Shown: positions 7,473 through 13,074 of the stretch, one piece after another
Layout of the letters: the number at the start of each line of letters is the position of its first letter
Position numbering within the stretch: the first letter of the stretch is position 1
IMG/VR virus record: IMGVR_UViG_3300045996_000931
Location: 1-28,222 of that record
From: a virus
Reading direction: 5' to 3' (one strand)
Length of the DNA stretch: 28,222 nt
Translations under genes and position numbers: made by a program
Notes under the pieces: generated by a model
What the model saw: the letters and a program-made list of their open reading frames with translations, nothing else
Databases searched by the model: none
Told to the model about the DNA's origin: nothing

Positions 7473-7586
7473 TTTTGACTCCGACAAAAACCCGCCCACA
7501 AAACGGGACTCCCAAAAAGGAAGGGCGCACGCTGATGGCGGGAGTATGTCCATCGTTCGGCTTGTGGTTCCTAGTGCGCCCATGAT

Positions 7587-8198
7587 CTAAGCTGCTCTTG
7601 CGAATTTTACAGAATTACGTATCCATGTACGCCAAGCAGCAGGCCAATCGAGATACGATTTTCCGCTCGCTTTATTGCGATCAAGGAATTGCTCTGTTTC
7701 GGTACGAATGCGATTAGGGTTAAGTCCTTCAGCAACAGCCCAGTCGAACATTGCCTCGGTAACTTCAAAGTTTGCGGGTACTGGGGTTGGTTTCTTGTGC
7801 GAAATTGGCTTACTGGATTCCTTAATGGTTCCTTTAAGGTTCCGTGTACCGTTTTCGGTACTGTTACCAGGGAAAAACGGTACTGTTTCACGGGAAAAAC
7901 GGTACTGTTCCGTTTTCGGTACTGTTCCGTTTTCGGTACTCTTAAAGCAATACACTTTTACCTGTCCTGTTGCGCCCACTCTCTTGCCGCTATCAGCGAT
8001 AATTCCCATCGACTCCAGTTTGTCCAGAGACGCTATAATTGTTTTTCTGTCCTGCCCCGTTTTTTCAGCAAGCGCTTTCAGAGACGGCCACGCAAGGCCG
8101 TCATGAGTGCAGTTATCAGCAAGCGCCACGAGAACAAACTTAAGTGATGAAGGTTTGACATTCTGCTTAAATGCCCATGAGATTGCGTCAATGCTCAT
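7587..8198 (-). CDS. O-like phage replication initiator
   Basis: A 203-residue protein beginning MSIDAISWAF, the usual start of this family; the ATG overlaps the upstream stop (ATGA). Residues 15-80 are a winged helix (AWPSLKALAEKTGQDRKTII). Residues 85-125 are a low-complexity linker with repeated TENGTVPKTEQ-type segments, encoded by the origin iterons. Residues 140-203 form a C-terminal domain ending WPAAWRTWIRNSVKFA, typical of phage initiators that recruit the helicase. As in lambda O, the protein probably binds repeats inside its own gene and loads the DnaB encoded two genes downstream. A frame extending 15 codons further upstream exists but is less likely used. Confidence 0.85.
   Translation of the reverse strand: MSIDAISWAFKQNVKPSSLKFVLVALADNCTHDGLAWPSLKALAEKTGQDRKTIIASLDKLESMGIIADSGKRVGATGQVKVYCFKSTENGTVPKTEQYRFSRETVPFFPGNSTENGTRNLKGTIKESSKPISHKKPTPVPANFEVTEAMFDWAVAEGLNPNRIRTETEQFLDRNKASGKSYLDWPAAWRTWIRNSVKFARAA
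7820..7839. repeat. Inverted repeat CCTTAA/TTAAGG beside the iterons
   Basis: CCTTAA and TTAAGG arms are separated by 8 bp and lie 10 bp from the first iteron, inside the initiator gene. The AT-rich character suits a duplex-opening element next to initiator binding sites; this is inference. Confidence 0.4.
7849..7943. other. Predicted replication origin: five CGGTACT iterons
   Basis: The core CGGTACT occurs five times, starting at 7856, 7878, 7900, 7917 and 7934, spacings 22, 22, 17 and 17 bp. Flanks fall into two types: three copies read CCGTTTTCGGTACTSTT and two read GGGAAAAACGGTACTGTT. All have the same orientation and lie within the initiator gene, as the lambda origin does within O. An AT-rich inverted repeat lies on one side. 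Confidence 0.75.
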
Positions 8199-8512
8199 CC
8201 CGGCACTCTCACCGGGTGTATGCTGATACCGCTTATGCTGCATTTTCGCGTTGTCCCAAGCCGCTCCAGGCGCTTAGCTGCTACCAGTGCATTGACGCGA
8301 GCTGATACCGTGCTGAGTTCGATGTCGCCATGTAAAAACCGATGAGCCCGTTGTATTTCCTTCAGACTTATGTCCCTGCCAGGGCGGCCGGAAAGCCTTT
8401 CTCTGGAACGGGCCTTCACGATCTGCTCTATCCGATCCGCCTGAGTCTGCAGCCGCTTAACCGGCATGGCGCGATAGGCTGCGATACTGGTGTCTTGAAC
8501 TGCTGTTCTCAT
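8195..8512 (-). CDS. Winged-helix DNA-binding protein (105 aa)
   Basis: A 105-residue basic protein. The C-terminal half (about 48-100) looks like a winged helix: ISLKEIQRAHRFLHG, then the recognition-helix-like STVSARVNALVAAKRLERLG, then a beta wing. The N-terminal half is a helical arginine-rich region. Start and stop both overlap neighbours by the ATGA rule, with AGGAGG before the ATG. Placed between the CII-like gene and the initiator, it may regulate the early operon or assist at the origin. I cannot name the family. Confidence 0.75.
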   Translation of the reverse strand: MRTAVQDTSIAAYRAMPVKRLQTQADRIEQIVKARSRERLSGRPGRDISLKEIQRAHRFLHGDIELSTVSARVNALVAAKRLERLGTTRKCSISGISIHPVRVPG

Positions 8513-8964
8513 GATTTAACCTCCTGAACCATGCCCTCGATACGGCCCAGCAGTTCAGCTATGGCGGCGACCAGATCCATGTATTCCTTTCGGATCTTGC
8601 CTGCCTCTATCTGGTCTACCTTTCCGTCTTGCAGAGATTTCTTGATTGCGTCCAGCATTTCTGCCTTCTCGCTTTCCATGGAAATGATTAGGTCGAGCAG
8701 TTCCATATCGCTTGCGCCTGGATGCTGTGCGACCGGAATGCAGACCATGTTGCGCCGCTCCGCGAAGGCCTTGGCTATGTCGTCTGTGCCGGTCATGTCA
8801 GCGATTTGCGCGGCTTGCTCGACCGTCAGGTGGTGCGTGTCACAGTTCGGGTTGAGCTTGTTCTGCAGAACCTGATAGCTCATGCCCATACGCACCGCCA
8901 GAGCCTTTACCCCGCCGCCTGCGTAGTCATGTGCTACGCGGTAACAAACATCAAGAATGCTCAT
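8509..8964 (-). CDS. CII-like regulatory protein (CP76 family)
   Basis: A 151-residue protein matching the phage CP76/CII regulatory family. The opening MSILDVCYRVAHDYAGG, then VKALAVRMGMSYQVLQNKLNP and THHLTVEQAAQIADMTG are hallmark segments; the lambda-repressor-type helix-turn-helix is at ~18-40. The C-terminal ~80 residues are helical, probably for oligomerisation. It is the third gene of the cro operon, the position of cII in lambda, though the fold is unrelated to lambda CII. AGAGGG precedes the ATG. It may activate repressor or integrase transcription. Confidence 0.9.
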   Translation of the reverse strand: MSILDVCYRVAHDYAGGGVKALAVRMGMSYQVLQNKLNPNCDTHHLTVEQAAQIADMTGTDDIAKAFAERRNMVCIPVAQHPGASDMELLDLIISMESEKAEMLDAIKKSLQDGKVDQIEAGKIRKEYMDLVAAIAELLGRIEGMVQEVKS

Positions 8965-9003
8965 GTTTAAACCCTCTTCTGAAAAACGTTTTTATTAATG
9001 CTG

Positions 9004-9019
9004 AGTTGCGTCACAATGC
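9004..9019 (+). promoter_or_regulatory. Possible CII-type activator site TTGC-N6-ATGC
   Basis: TTGCGTCACAATGC (from 9006) differs from the lambda CII site TTGC-N6-TTGC by one base and lies between cro and the CII-like gene, where lambda has pRE. Orientation would drive transcription against cro toward the repressor. No good -10 is seen, and the CII-like protein here is of another family, so chance is quite possible. Confidence 0.25.
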
Positions 9020-9032
9020 GATCCATGGTTAC

Positions 9033-9425
9033 TTACTTCTTGCTCAATCTTTCGTGCAAATCAAGGGCTTGCTCATACGTGAGTAGTCCGTTCGGTTGGT
9101 CCCGGTTTGGCACTGGTTTGGCTCTATCGCCGATCTGTTTTTGCTGGGATAATTCTTTCCACCGTTTCATATCTTGGTTAATGAGCATCCGTATGTACGC
9201 AGCAAATGAGTCCTCGATTTCCTCACAGCGCATGTCCGCAAAATCAGACTGCGTGTCGTTTAGGTATGCGGGCCTGCGTACTTCGAAGAACTCTTTGCGG
9301 TTGCGTGCCAAGGGAGGATGCTCGAAAGGATTAAGCGGCGGCTTTGGATTTGCGACGAGACAAGCGCTTGTGAAAATCAATGATTCGTTTTGCGCGTTCG
9401 TAAGAAGTGGTTTTGTGAGTGCCAA
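9033..9425 (-). CDS. Hypothetical protein downstream of cro, start uncertain
   Basis: The reading frame allows up to 130 residues from a TTG at 9425, but the first 31 codons would overlap cro out of frame and have no ribosome site. Better candidates are a TTG at 9311 or an ATG at 9230 (MRCEEIEDSF). The middle segment NPFEHPPLARNRKEFFEVR looks protein-like, so the real start is probably near the end of cro. The C-terminal half is helical and charged (AAYIRMLINQDMKRWKEL). No family is recognised. It lies between cro and the CII-like gene in the early operon. Confidence 0.5.
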   Translation of the reverse strand: MALTKPLLTNAQNESLIFTSACLVANPKPPLNPFEHPPLARNRKEFFEVRRPAYLNDTQSDFADMRCEEIEDSFAAYIRMLINQDMKRWKELSQQKQIGDRAKPVPNRDQPNGLLTYEQALDLHERLSKK

Positions 9426-9534
9426 CCCTCAGACGCTGAACAATGGAAGTAGGCGCGTCTACAGCCCGACCGATGTCAGCGTCAGATAAGCCGGAGGCAT
9501 TAAGGTGATGCAAAATAGCTCTAATATCGTCCAT
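9331..9534 (-). CDS. cro: Cro-like repressor, leaderless start predicted
   Basis: A 67-residue helix-turn-helix protein starting MDDIRAILHHL. The HTH covers LSDADIGRAVDAPTSIVQRLRVG, with a basic tail RLSRRKSKAAA. It is the first gene of the leftward-drawn early operon and diverges from the repressor gene, the Cro position. An in-frame ATG at 9543 overlaps the promoter -10 box and could not be transcribed from it; the ATG at 9534 coincides with the predicted start of transcription, and no Shine-Dalgarno is present. A leaderless message is therefore the simplest reading. A longer 79-codon frame should be disregarded. Confidence 0.8.
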   Translation of the reverse strand: MDDIRAILHHLNASGLSDADIGRAVDAPTSIVQRLRVGTHKTTSYERAKRIIDFHKRLSRRKSKAAA

Positions 9535-9541
9535 AGAACGC

Positions 9542-9570
9542 ATTATGATACGAAACCGTATCAATGTCAA
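9542..9570 (-). promoter_or_regulatory. Early promoter pR (cro operon)
   Basis: On the minus strand TTGACA (9570-9565) and CATAAT (9547-9542) are 17 bp apart. Start is predicted at ~9535, one base before the cro ATG. Operator O1 lies across the spacer and -10 and O2 abuts the -35, so repressor binding would block it. Confidence 0.8.
9546..9563. promoter_or_regulatory. Operator O1
   Basis: A perfect palindrome TGATACG-AAAC-CGTATCA of 18 bp lying inside pR between -35 and -10. It is the best match to the consensus and so probably the strongest site. Confidence 0.8.
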
Positions 9571-9585
9571 TACGGAATCGTGTTT
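9568..9585. promoter_or_regulatory. Operator O2 (degenerate)
   Basis: CAATACG-GAAT-CGTGTTT keeps the RATACG half and part of the other. Its centre (9576.5) is 22 bp from O1 and 42.5 bp upstream of the predicted repressor start, the spacing at which lambda CI at OR2 touches RNA polymerase. Confidence 0.6.
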
Positions 9586-9612
9586 GATGATGGCAATACG
9601 TTTACGTATAGT
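9584..9612 (+). promoter_or_regulatory. Repressor promoter pRM
   Basis: TTGATG (9584-9589) and TATAGT (9607-9612) are 17 bp apart on the plus strand. The predicted start, 9619, is the A of the repressor ATG. Operator O3 covers the -10 box, giving negative autoregulation. Confidence 0.75.
9594..9611. promoter_or_regulatory. Operator O3
   Basis: CAATACG-TTTA-CGTATAG, near-perfect 18-bp dyad overlapping the pRM -10 box; centre 26 bp from O2. Confidence 0.7.
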
Positions 9613-9618
9613 GGCGTG

Positions 9619-10110
9619 ATGCGAAACATGAGGGAAATACTTAAGGAGTTGATGGCCGAGAACGGCGATAACGCCTATACCCTTGAGGAAAAATCGAAGG
9701 TTCCGCAGCCTACAATCCAGAGGTTCCTATCTGGACTGCACGGCGATCCGCGCTCTACCACTGTCAGGAAACTGGCAGCTGCTTACGGGTTAACGGAAAG
9801 CCAGTTACGAGGCCATGTCCCACTTACAGGCAAGGGCGCGCCATCAATCGAGAATCAACCGGCCCTCACTGCCGAACAAAAGCAATTACTCACGATAATG
9901 AGCAACATTGAGGGCGAAGTGCGGCGACACTGGCTGGCTATTGGTAAATCACTGGCTAAACAAAAGACTGACCGTAGAGGTCATGATAAAGGTCACAACC
10001 CCGAACGTCGCCTGGATAGCGCAACATACGGCGACACACACGATATGAAGAAATCGACTTACCACGAAAAGGAAAAACCGATGGACCCACAAAAGAGAAA
10101 GGATCAATGA
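9619..10110 (+). CDS. cI: CI-like repressor lacking a peptidase domain
   Basis: A 163-residue repressor. Residues 5-65 are an XRE helix-turn-helix (TLEEKSKVPQPTIQRFLSG, then TVRKLAAAYGLT). Residues 75-110 are a helix (LTAEQKQLLTIMSNIEGEV) likely to mediate dimerisation, and the last ~50 residues are very charged and probably disordered. There is no S24/LexA-type Ser-Lys autocleavage domain, so the SOS route of lambda CI is unlikely to apply directly. ATG 9619 coincides with the predicted transcription start and lacks a Shine-Dalgarno, as lambda cI does from pRM. A longer upstream frame through the operators is rejected. The stop overlaps the next gene. Confidence 0.85.
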   Translation: MRNMREILKELMAENGDNAYTLEEKSKVPQPTIQRFLSGLHGDPRSTTVRKLAAAYGLTESQLRGHVPLTGKGAPSIENQPALTAEQKQLLTIMSNIEGEVRRHWLAIGKSLAKQKTDRRGHDKGHNPERRLDSATYGDTHDMKKSTYHEKEKPMDPQKRKDQ

Positions 10111-10406
10111 CAGAGCTGCAAGCGAAGGCAAAAACCAGTCCAATCAGAAAAGAGGAAGGAACAATGACGCAGCCGTTCTCATTTACCGACGTGCCAATTT
10201 CCCACGATACCGTGAAAGACTTGGAAGACTTAACGGCCAAAGCGAAGAAAGGCGAAGTAACCGGCCTGGCGTACGCTGCGACTACCAAGGGAAAAGGTTA
10301 TAACGTGAACGCAACTGGCTTGCTCTATGACAGCCCAGCATTTGCAATCGGTACCGTCGTTGTCCTTCTTTATCGCCTTTTAATGCGCGCAGTTGGCAAA
10401 GAATAG
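10107..10406 (+). CDS. Hypothetical protein cotranscribed with the repressor
   Basis: A 99-residue protein starting at ATG 10107, overlapping the repressor stop with AAAGGA upstream. A second ATG at 10164, behind AGGAAGG, would give 80 residues; both look usable. The region KKGEVTGLAYAATTKGKGY and the following glycine-rich strand resemble a widespread small phage family of unknown role. A hydrophobic stretch near residues 78-92 (AFAIGTVVVLLYRLL) may contact membrane. It is the last gene before a strong terminator, so it is probably made in the lysogen and could affect lysogeny or superinfection. Confidence 0.75.
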   Translation: MTELQAKAKTSPIRKEEGTMTQPFSFTDVPISHDTVKDLEDLTAKAKKGEVTGLAYAATTKGKGYNVNATGLLYDSPAFAIGTVVVLLYRLLMRAVGKE

Positions 10407-10424
10407 ACTGCGCATTCTGCCATG

Positions 10425-10448
10425 GCCCTCTTCGGAGGGCTTTTTTTT
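10425..10448 (+). terminator. Terminator of the repressor operon
   Basis: GCCCTC-TTCG-GAGGGC, a perfect stem with a stable tetraloop, followed by eight T. It isolates the lysogeny transcript from the pL-like promoter starting 24 bp further on. Confidence 0.95.
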
Positions 10449-10456
10449 GTCCATAA

Positions 10457-10474
10457 AAATACGGTTACGTATTG
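10457..10474. promoter_or_regulatory. Operator at pL (distal)
   Basis: AAATACG-GTTA-CGTATTG matches the 18-bp operator consensus and overlaps the first bases of the pL -35 box. Confidence 0.7.
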
Positions 10475-10500
10475 ACATGCTAGATACGATCCCGTATCAT
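10472..10500 (+). promoter_or_regulatory. Early promoter pL (recombination/integration operon)
   Basis: TTGACA (10472-10477) and TATCAT (10495-10500) are separated by 17 bp. Start is predicted at ~10507. Two operators cover the -35 and the spacer/-10, so the same repressor should control it. Confidence 0.85.
10482..10499. promoter_or_regulatory. Operator at pL (proximal)
   Basis: AGATACG-ATCC-CGTATCA, a near-perfect dyad lying across the pL spacer and -10; centre 25 bp from the distal site. Confidence 0.75.
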
Positions 10501-10506
10501 GCTTTC

Positions 10507-10975
10507 CATGCAGTAACGAACACCGAAATGTCAGTCCGTAAGTCGTTAGCGCAGGACTGGCGACAAAGAGCAGCGAGGAAACGTCCCCACTCAGCGTGAG
10601 CCGAGCGAACAAAAGACGGCAAGCAATAGCGCAATAATTTGGGCGTGACCAGCCGGGAGAGCAGCGGCAACGAATTCAGGAGTAACCGCGCAACAGCTCG
10701 GTCGGCGATGCGACCTTAAATAGCATCGGACAAACGGCAAAGTTCGGCTCGAATGCCCTGAGCAAGCTGGCAGATCGGAAAGACGATCACTTTTTCGGAT
10801 AGGTTTTTGCGTCGATCAATGACGCGCGAGGTTATCGGGCGATTTCCCGGAGCGTGATGCAAGAACCTCTCCCAAAGAGACCTCCCCCAGCGCTTATCGT
10901 TTAGCGCCCTGCTGAAAAACGATGACTTACGCCGGACTTCAAAGTAATCCGGCAACCGAATTTAAGGAGACTGGC
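10507..10975 (+). other. Long pL leader without a confident gene
   Basis: About 470 nt between the predicted pL start and the first well-supported gene. It holds short plus-strand frames, including a 23-codon arginine-rich one at 10528-10599 (ending RQRAARKRPHSA) that lacks a ribosome site. Hairpins include GCGCT/AGCGC (10890-10907) and GCCGGA/TCCGGC (10931-10953). A minus-strand frame of 79 codons (10716-10955, TTG start, no ribosome site) also spans part of it. In lambda this position carries N and nut sites; no clear boxA/boxB is seen. It may be a regulatory leader or a decayed gene. Confidence 0.5.
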
Positions 10976-11083
10976 ATGCTCGACCTTGTAACTGTGCTGA
11001 TTTACTGGGGCACTCTATCTCTGCCCGTCGGGATGCTCGCCGGGATGTTTATATCGAATCAGGATCGTGAGGAGGGGGAATGA
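10976..11083 (+). CDS. Tiny single-span membrane protein (35 aa)
   Basis: A 35-residue frame starting at the ATG behind AAGGAG (spacing 6-7). Residues 3-27 are one membrane segment (LVTVLIYWGTLSLPVGMLAG), followed by an acidic tail SNQDREEGE. The stop overlaps the next gene's ATG (ATGA). It is the first well-supported gene of the pL operon and is followed by another membrane protein, suggesting they act together. Early phage membrane peptides often serve in superinfection exclusion or host takeover, but the sequence does not show which. Confidence 0.65.
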   Translation: MLDLVTVLIYWGTLSLPVGMLAGMFISNQDREEGE

Positions 11084-11421
11084 ACGAACTATTTTATTTG
11101 CTGTGGCTGGCCGATGCGGTTAACGGGATACAGGGAGTGGCATGGGGAGTTGCCGGCTGCCTTGCCATAGGAATTGGCTTCACATGCTTTGTTGGCCTTC
11201 TTGAGCCAGACATGAGAGGCAAGGGGATGACTCTCTTATCCAAAACTAAATGGGTATTCGTCGCTGCGGCGCTTGTCGTAACGCTCCCGTCCCCCGCAAC
11301 CATACGGGCTCTGGTCGCGGTGAAAGTCGGTGACTACGCTGTCCATTCCGAGTTGGGCGAGAAAGCAATTAAGGCGCTCGAAACTGTTCTGGATCGCGTT
11401 GCAAAGGACAAGAAAGATTGA
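11080..11421 (+). CDS. Membrane protein with two hydrophobic segments (113 aa)
   Basis: A 113-residue protein with hydrophobic segments at about 18-42 (GVAWGVAGCLAIGIGFTCFV) and 56-78 (WVFVAAALVVTLPSPATIRA), then a helical charged C-terminus (KAIKALETVLDRVAKDKKD). GGAGGGGGA lies just before an ATG that overlaps the preceding stop. The spacing of two spans with a charged tail resembles small phage membrane proteins of unknown role rather than a transporter. It is coupled to tiny genes on both sides. Confidence 0.75.
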   Translation: MNELFYLLWLADAVNGIQGVAWGVAGCLAIGIGFTCFVGLLEPDMRGKGMTLLSKTKWVFVAAALVVTLPSPATIRALVAVKVGDYAVHSELGEKAIKALETVLDRVAKDKKD

Positions 11422-11678
11422 TCGTTCCGCGCTGGCAAAAGTGGGTCGATGAGAGCTGGACTGAGCGCGTACCTGCCCCAGTTGAGATGACCAAAGAAGA
11501 GCGCTGGGACTGGATGGCTGAGTATTGCGATACATGGTGGCGTGTCGACCCTACTCCAGCTAAGGCAGGACACTTCGTACTCATAGACTGCGATGGAGTT
11601 AAGACCGTCGAAAACAATTTATCTGACGCGGTACAGATGGCGGCAGGGAAGCATAAGGAGAGGAATGGTGAGAACTAA
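11418..11678 (+). CDS. Hypothetical protein (86 aa)
   Basis: An 86-residue tryptophan-rich acidic protein starting at TTG, which overlaps the previous stop (TTGA). Trp-rich segments include RWQKWVDESW and ERWDWMAEY. A strand-rich middle (GHFVLIDCDGVKTVENN) suggests a small globular fold. No family is recognised. The end overlaps the following gene by 14 bp. The unusual start is supported by the overlap pattern that recurs through this operon. Confidence 0.65.
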   Translation: MIVPRWQKWVDESWTERVPAPVEMTKEERWDWMAEYCDTWWRVDPTPAKAGHFVLIDCDGVKTVENNLSDAVQMAAGKHKERNGEN

Positions 11679-11970
11679 AGAAGAAATCAGAGCGGAGCTT
11701 AGCTTGCTGGATGAGCAACGAATTTCCCTAAACAAGAAGATAAGAGAAGTAACGCAAGAGTTAGCTGATGCTCTGGCTGAGTTCAAGGTTGGGCAGCGGG
11801 TTATAGAGACTAGCTATGCAGGTACTAGAGAAACTGAGTATGAAATAAGCGCGGTGGATTTGTATTTCGGGACCATGCGCTATCGTGGAAAGAAGGTTCT
11901 TAAGTCAGGTGCTCTCCATAAATGCGAGGTCACGTTATACGGCGATATTGCAGCCAAGGAGCAATCATGA
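11665..11970 (+). CDS. Coiled-coil protein (101 aa)
   Basis: A 101-residue protein. Residues 1-42 form a strongly predicted coiled coil (EEIRAELSLLDEQRISLNKK), and residues 45-100 a beta-rich part beginning with FKVGQRV, resembling an SH3/KOW-type barrel. The start ATG sits 4-5 bases after AAGGAG, so the longer frame from 11593 is not used. The stop overlaps the next ATG (ATGA). The function is unknown. Confidence 0.7.
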   Translation: MVRTKEEIRAELSLLDEQRISLNKKIREVTQELADALAEFKVGQRVIETSYAGTRETEYEISAVDLYFGTMRYRGKKVLKSGALHKCEVTLYGDIAAKEQS

Positions 11971-12323
11971 GTAACGAGTTTGATTTAGAGCGGGCGAAGG
12001 CGGGGGAGCCGATTGAATACCCAACAGGCAAAACATGGGACCGAGTTAAGTTCATTGGAGACTGGAACGATCACGATGTTGTGTGTGAAGTGCCTTGGAG
12101 CTATGCACCTACCACACTATCAAAAGCCGCGCTGCGAATGGCTGCGCCTGAGCCGGTAAAGGTGCGGTATCGGGCATACCTTAGCCGTGACAACGACGGA
12201 GAAATATCCGCAAGCACAACTAACGATCGGCACGGGTACATATCGACCGTCGTAGTTGAGCGACTACCCGGCTTTGTGCAATGGATTCACACCGAATGGC
12301 AAGAGGTCGAAGTCCCGCAATAG
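11967..12323 (+). CDS. Hypothetical phage protein (118 aa)
   Basis: A 118-residue protein starting MSNEFDLERAKAGEPIEYP, an opening seen in many small early phage proteins of unknown function. AAGGAG precedes the ATG, which overlaps the previous stop. The body alternates beta strands, and the C-terminus ends with a Trp-rich IHTEWQEVEVPQ strand. It lacks catalytic motifs and is not recognised further. It belongs to the string of small genes leading up to the exonuclease and SSB. Confidence 0.75.
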   Translation: MSNEFDLERAKAGEPIEYPTGKTWDRVKFIGDWNDHDVVCEVPWSYAPTTLSKAALRMAAPEPVKVRYRAYLSRDNDGEISASTTNDRHGYISTVVVERLPGFVQWIHTEWQEVEVPQ

Positions 12324-12337
12324 GAGAGGAATGGAAG

Positions 12338-12553
12338 ATGAACAAGATAACAAAAATGAACGTAAAGATAAATTTTACCGCGGCAAGCGGCTATGCGTCT
12401 CAGGCAGGCTACAAGTCCGACAACGCCAATGCCGGGCTGGATGCAATAGAAGAATTGGCTCGCATCCTAACAATTAGCGGTAACGGCTCGGAAGTTTTAG
12501 ATCGAGTTCGGGCCGCTGTAAGTGAAACCGAATCATCAATGGCTAAACCATGA
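12338..12553 (+). CDS. Hypothetical protein (71 aa)
   Basis: A 71-residue protein with a beta-like N-terminus (MNVKINFTAASGYAS) and a helical C-terminus (LDAIEELARILTIS). The start was chosen at ATG 12338 after GGAATGGAAG; the frame extends upstream but only within the previous gene. It is coupled to the next gene through ATGA. No domain is recognised. Confidence 0.65.
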   Translation: MNKITKMNVKINFTAASGYASQAGYKSDNANAGLDAIEELARILTISGNGSEVLDRVRAAVSETESSMAKP

Positions 12554-13074
12554 AAACGCACTACCGCAAGGCCTTTAATTCGCCCTACCTTAGCTCGGCT
12601 GACATAGTTGAGCCTACCGTACTCACCGTAGCTCGCGTCGCGCTAGAGCCCGATCAGACGAAGAAAACGAAGGATGTATTTAATACAGCGTACTTCGTCG
12701 AAAAGGAGATCCGGCCCGGCGAAAAACTGAAGCCGATGATCCTGAACGCATCGAACAGCAAGACGATGAGCGGAATAACCGGATCAGCTTTTATCGATGA
12801 CTGGCAGAACGTACAGATAACGGTCTACGTGGAACATAACGTTAAGTTCGGCCGGGACGTGGTGGACGGCCTGCGAGTCAGCGCTCAAGCACCTGCAAAG
12901 AAATACCTTACGCCGGATAACGCTAAGGCATGGGAGAACGCCAGGGCTGCTTATAGACGTGACAAGAATCTCGATTCAGTTCTGGCCAAGGTAAGCATGA
13001 GCGAGGCGCATCAGGCTCAACTCATAGAGGAATGCAGGCCCGCAGTGGAGAGCGCCACCAGTGATCTGGCATGA
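12550..13074 (+). CDS. Conserved phage protein next to the exonuclease
   Basis: A 174-residue protein. Residues 1-115 form a beta-rich conserved region with KEIRPGEKLKPMILN, SGSAFIDDW-like and VYVEHNVKFGRDVVDGL segments; the rest is a helical charged tail. I recognise the general pattern from other phage early regions, where it also lies beside recombination genes, but know of no function. The gene overlaps its neighbours on both sides (ATGA upstream, 14 bp downstream). Because no annealing protein is otherwise recognisable here, a role on single-stranded DNA is possible but unproven. Confidence 0.8.
   Translation: MKTHYRKAFNSPYLSSADIVEPTVLTVARVALEPDQTKKTKDVFNTAYFVEKEIRPGEKLKPMILNASNSKTMSGITGSAFIDDWQNVQITVYVEHNVKFGRDVVDGLRVSAQAPAKKYLTPDNAKAWENARAAYRRDKNLDSVLAKVSMSEAHQAQLIEECRPAVESATSDLA

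Noticed and set aside
7473-7583. A 37-codon upstream extension of the helicase-methyltransferase
   Set aside because: There is no ribosome site at 7583 and the residues look unlike the family; ATG 7472 has CGGAG in place.
7607-8147. Overlapping frames within the initiator gene (both strands)
   Set aside because: They arise from the iteron repeats and have no start signals; the initiator frame has clear domain structure.
9311-9425. Programmed frameshift from cro into the following gene
   Set aside because: There is no convincing slippery heptamer or downstream pseudoknot; a poorly recognised start codon is simpler.
9505-9618. An N-terminal extension of the repressor through the operator region
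   Set aside because: It would cross both promoters and all operators and has no ribosome site; ATG 9619 fits the promoter exactly.
10716-10955. A 79-codon minus-strand frame that looks protein-like
   Set aside because: It starts at TTG with no ribosome site, lies against the pL operon and has no partner gene on its strand. It is kept only as a remark on the leader.
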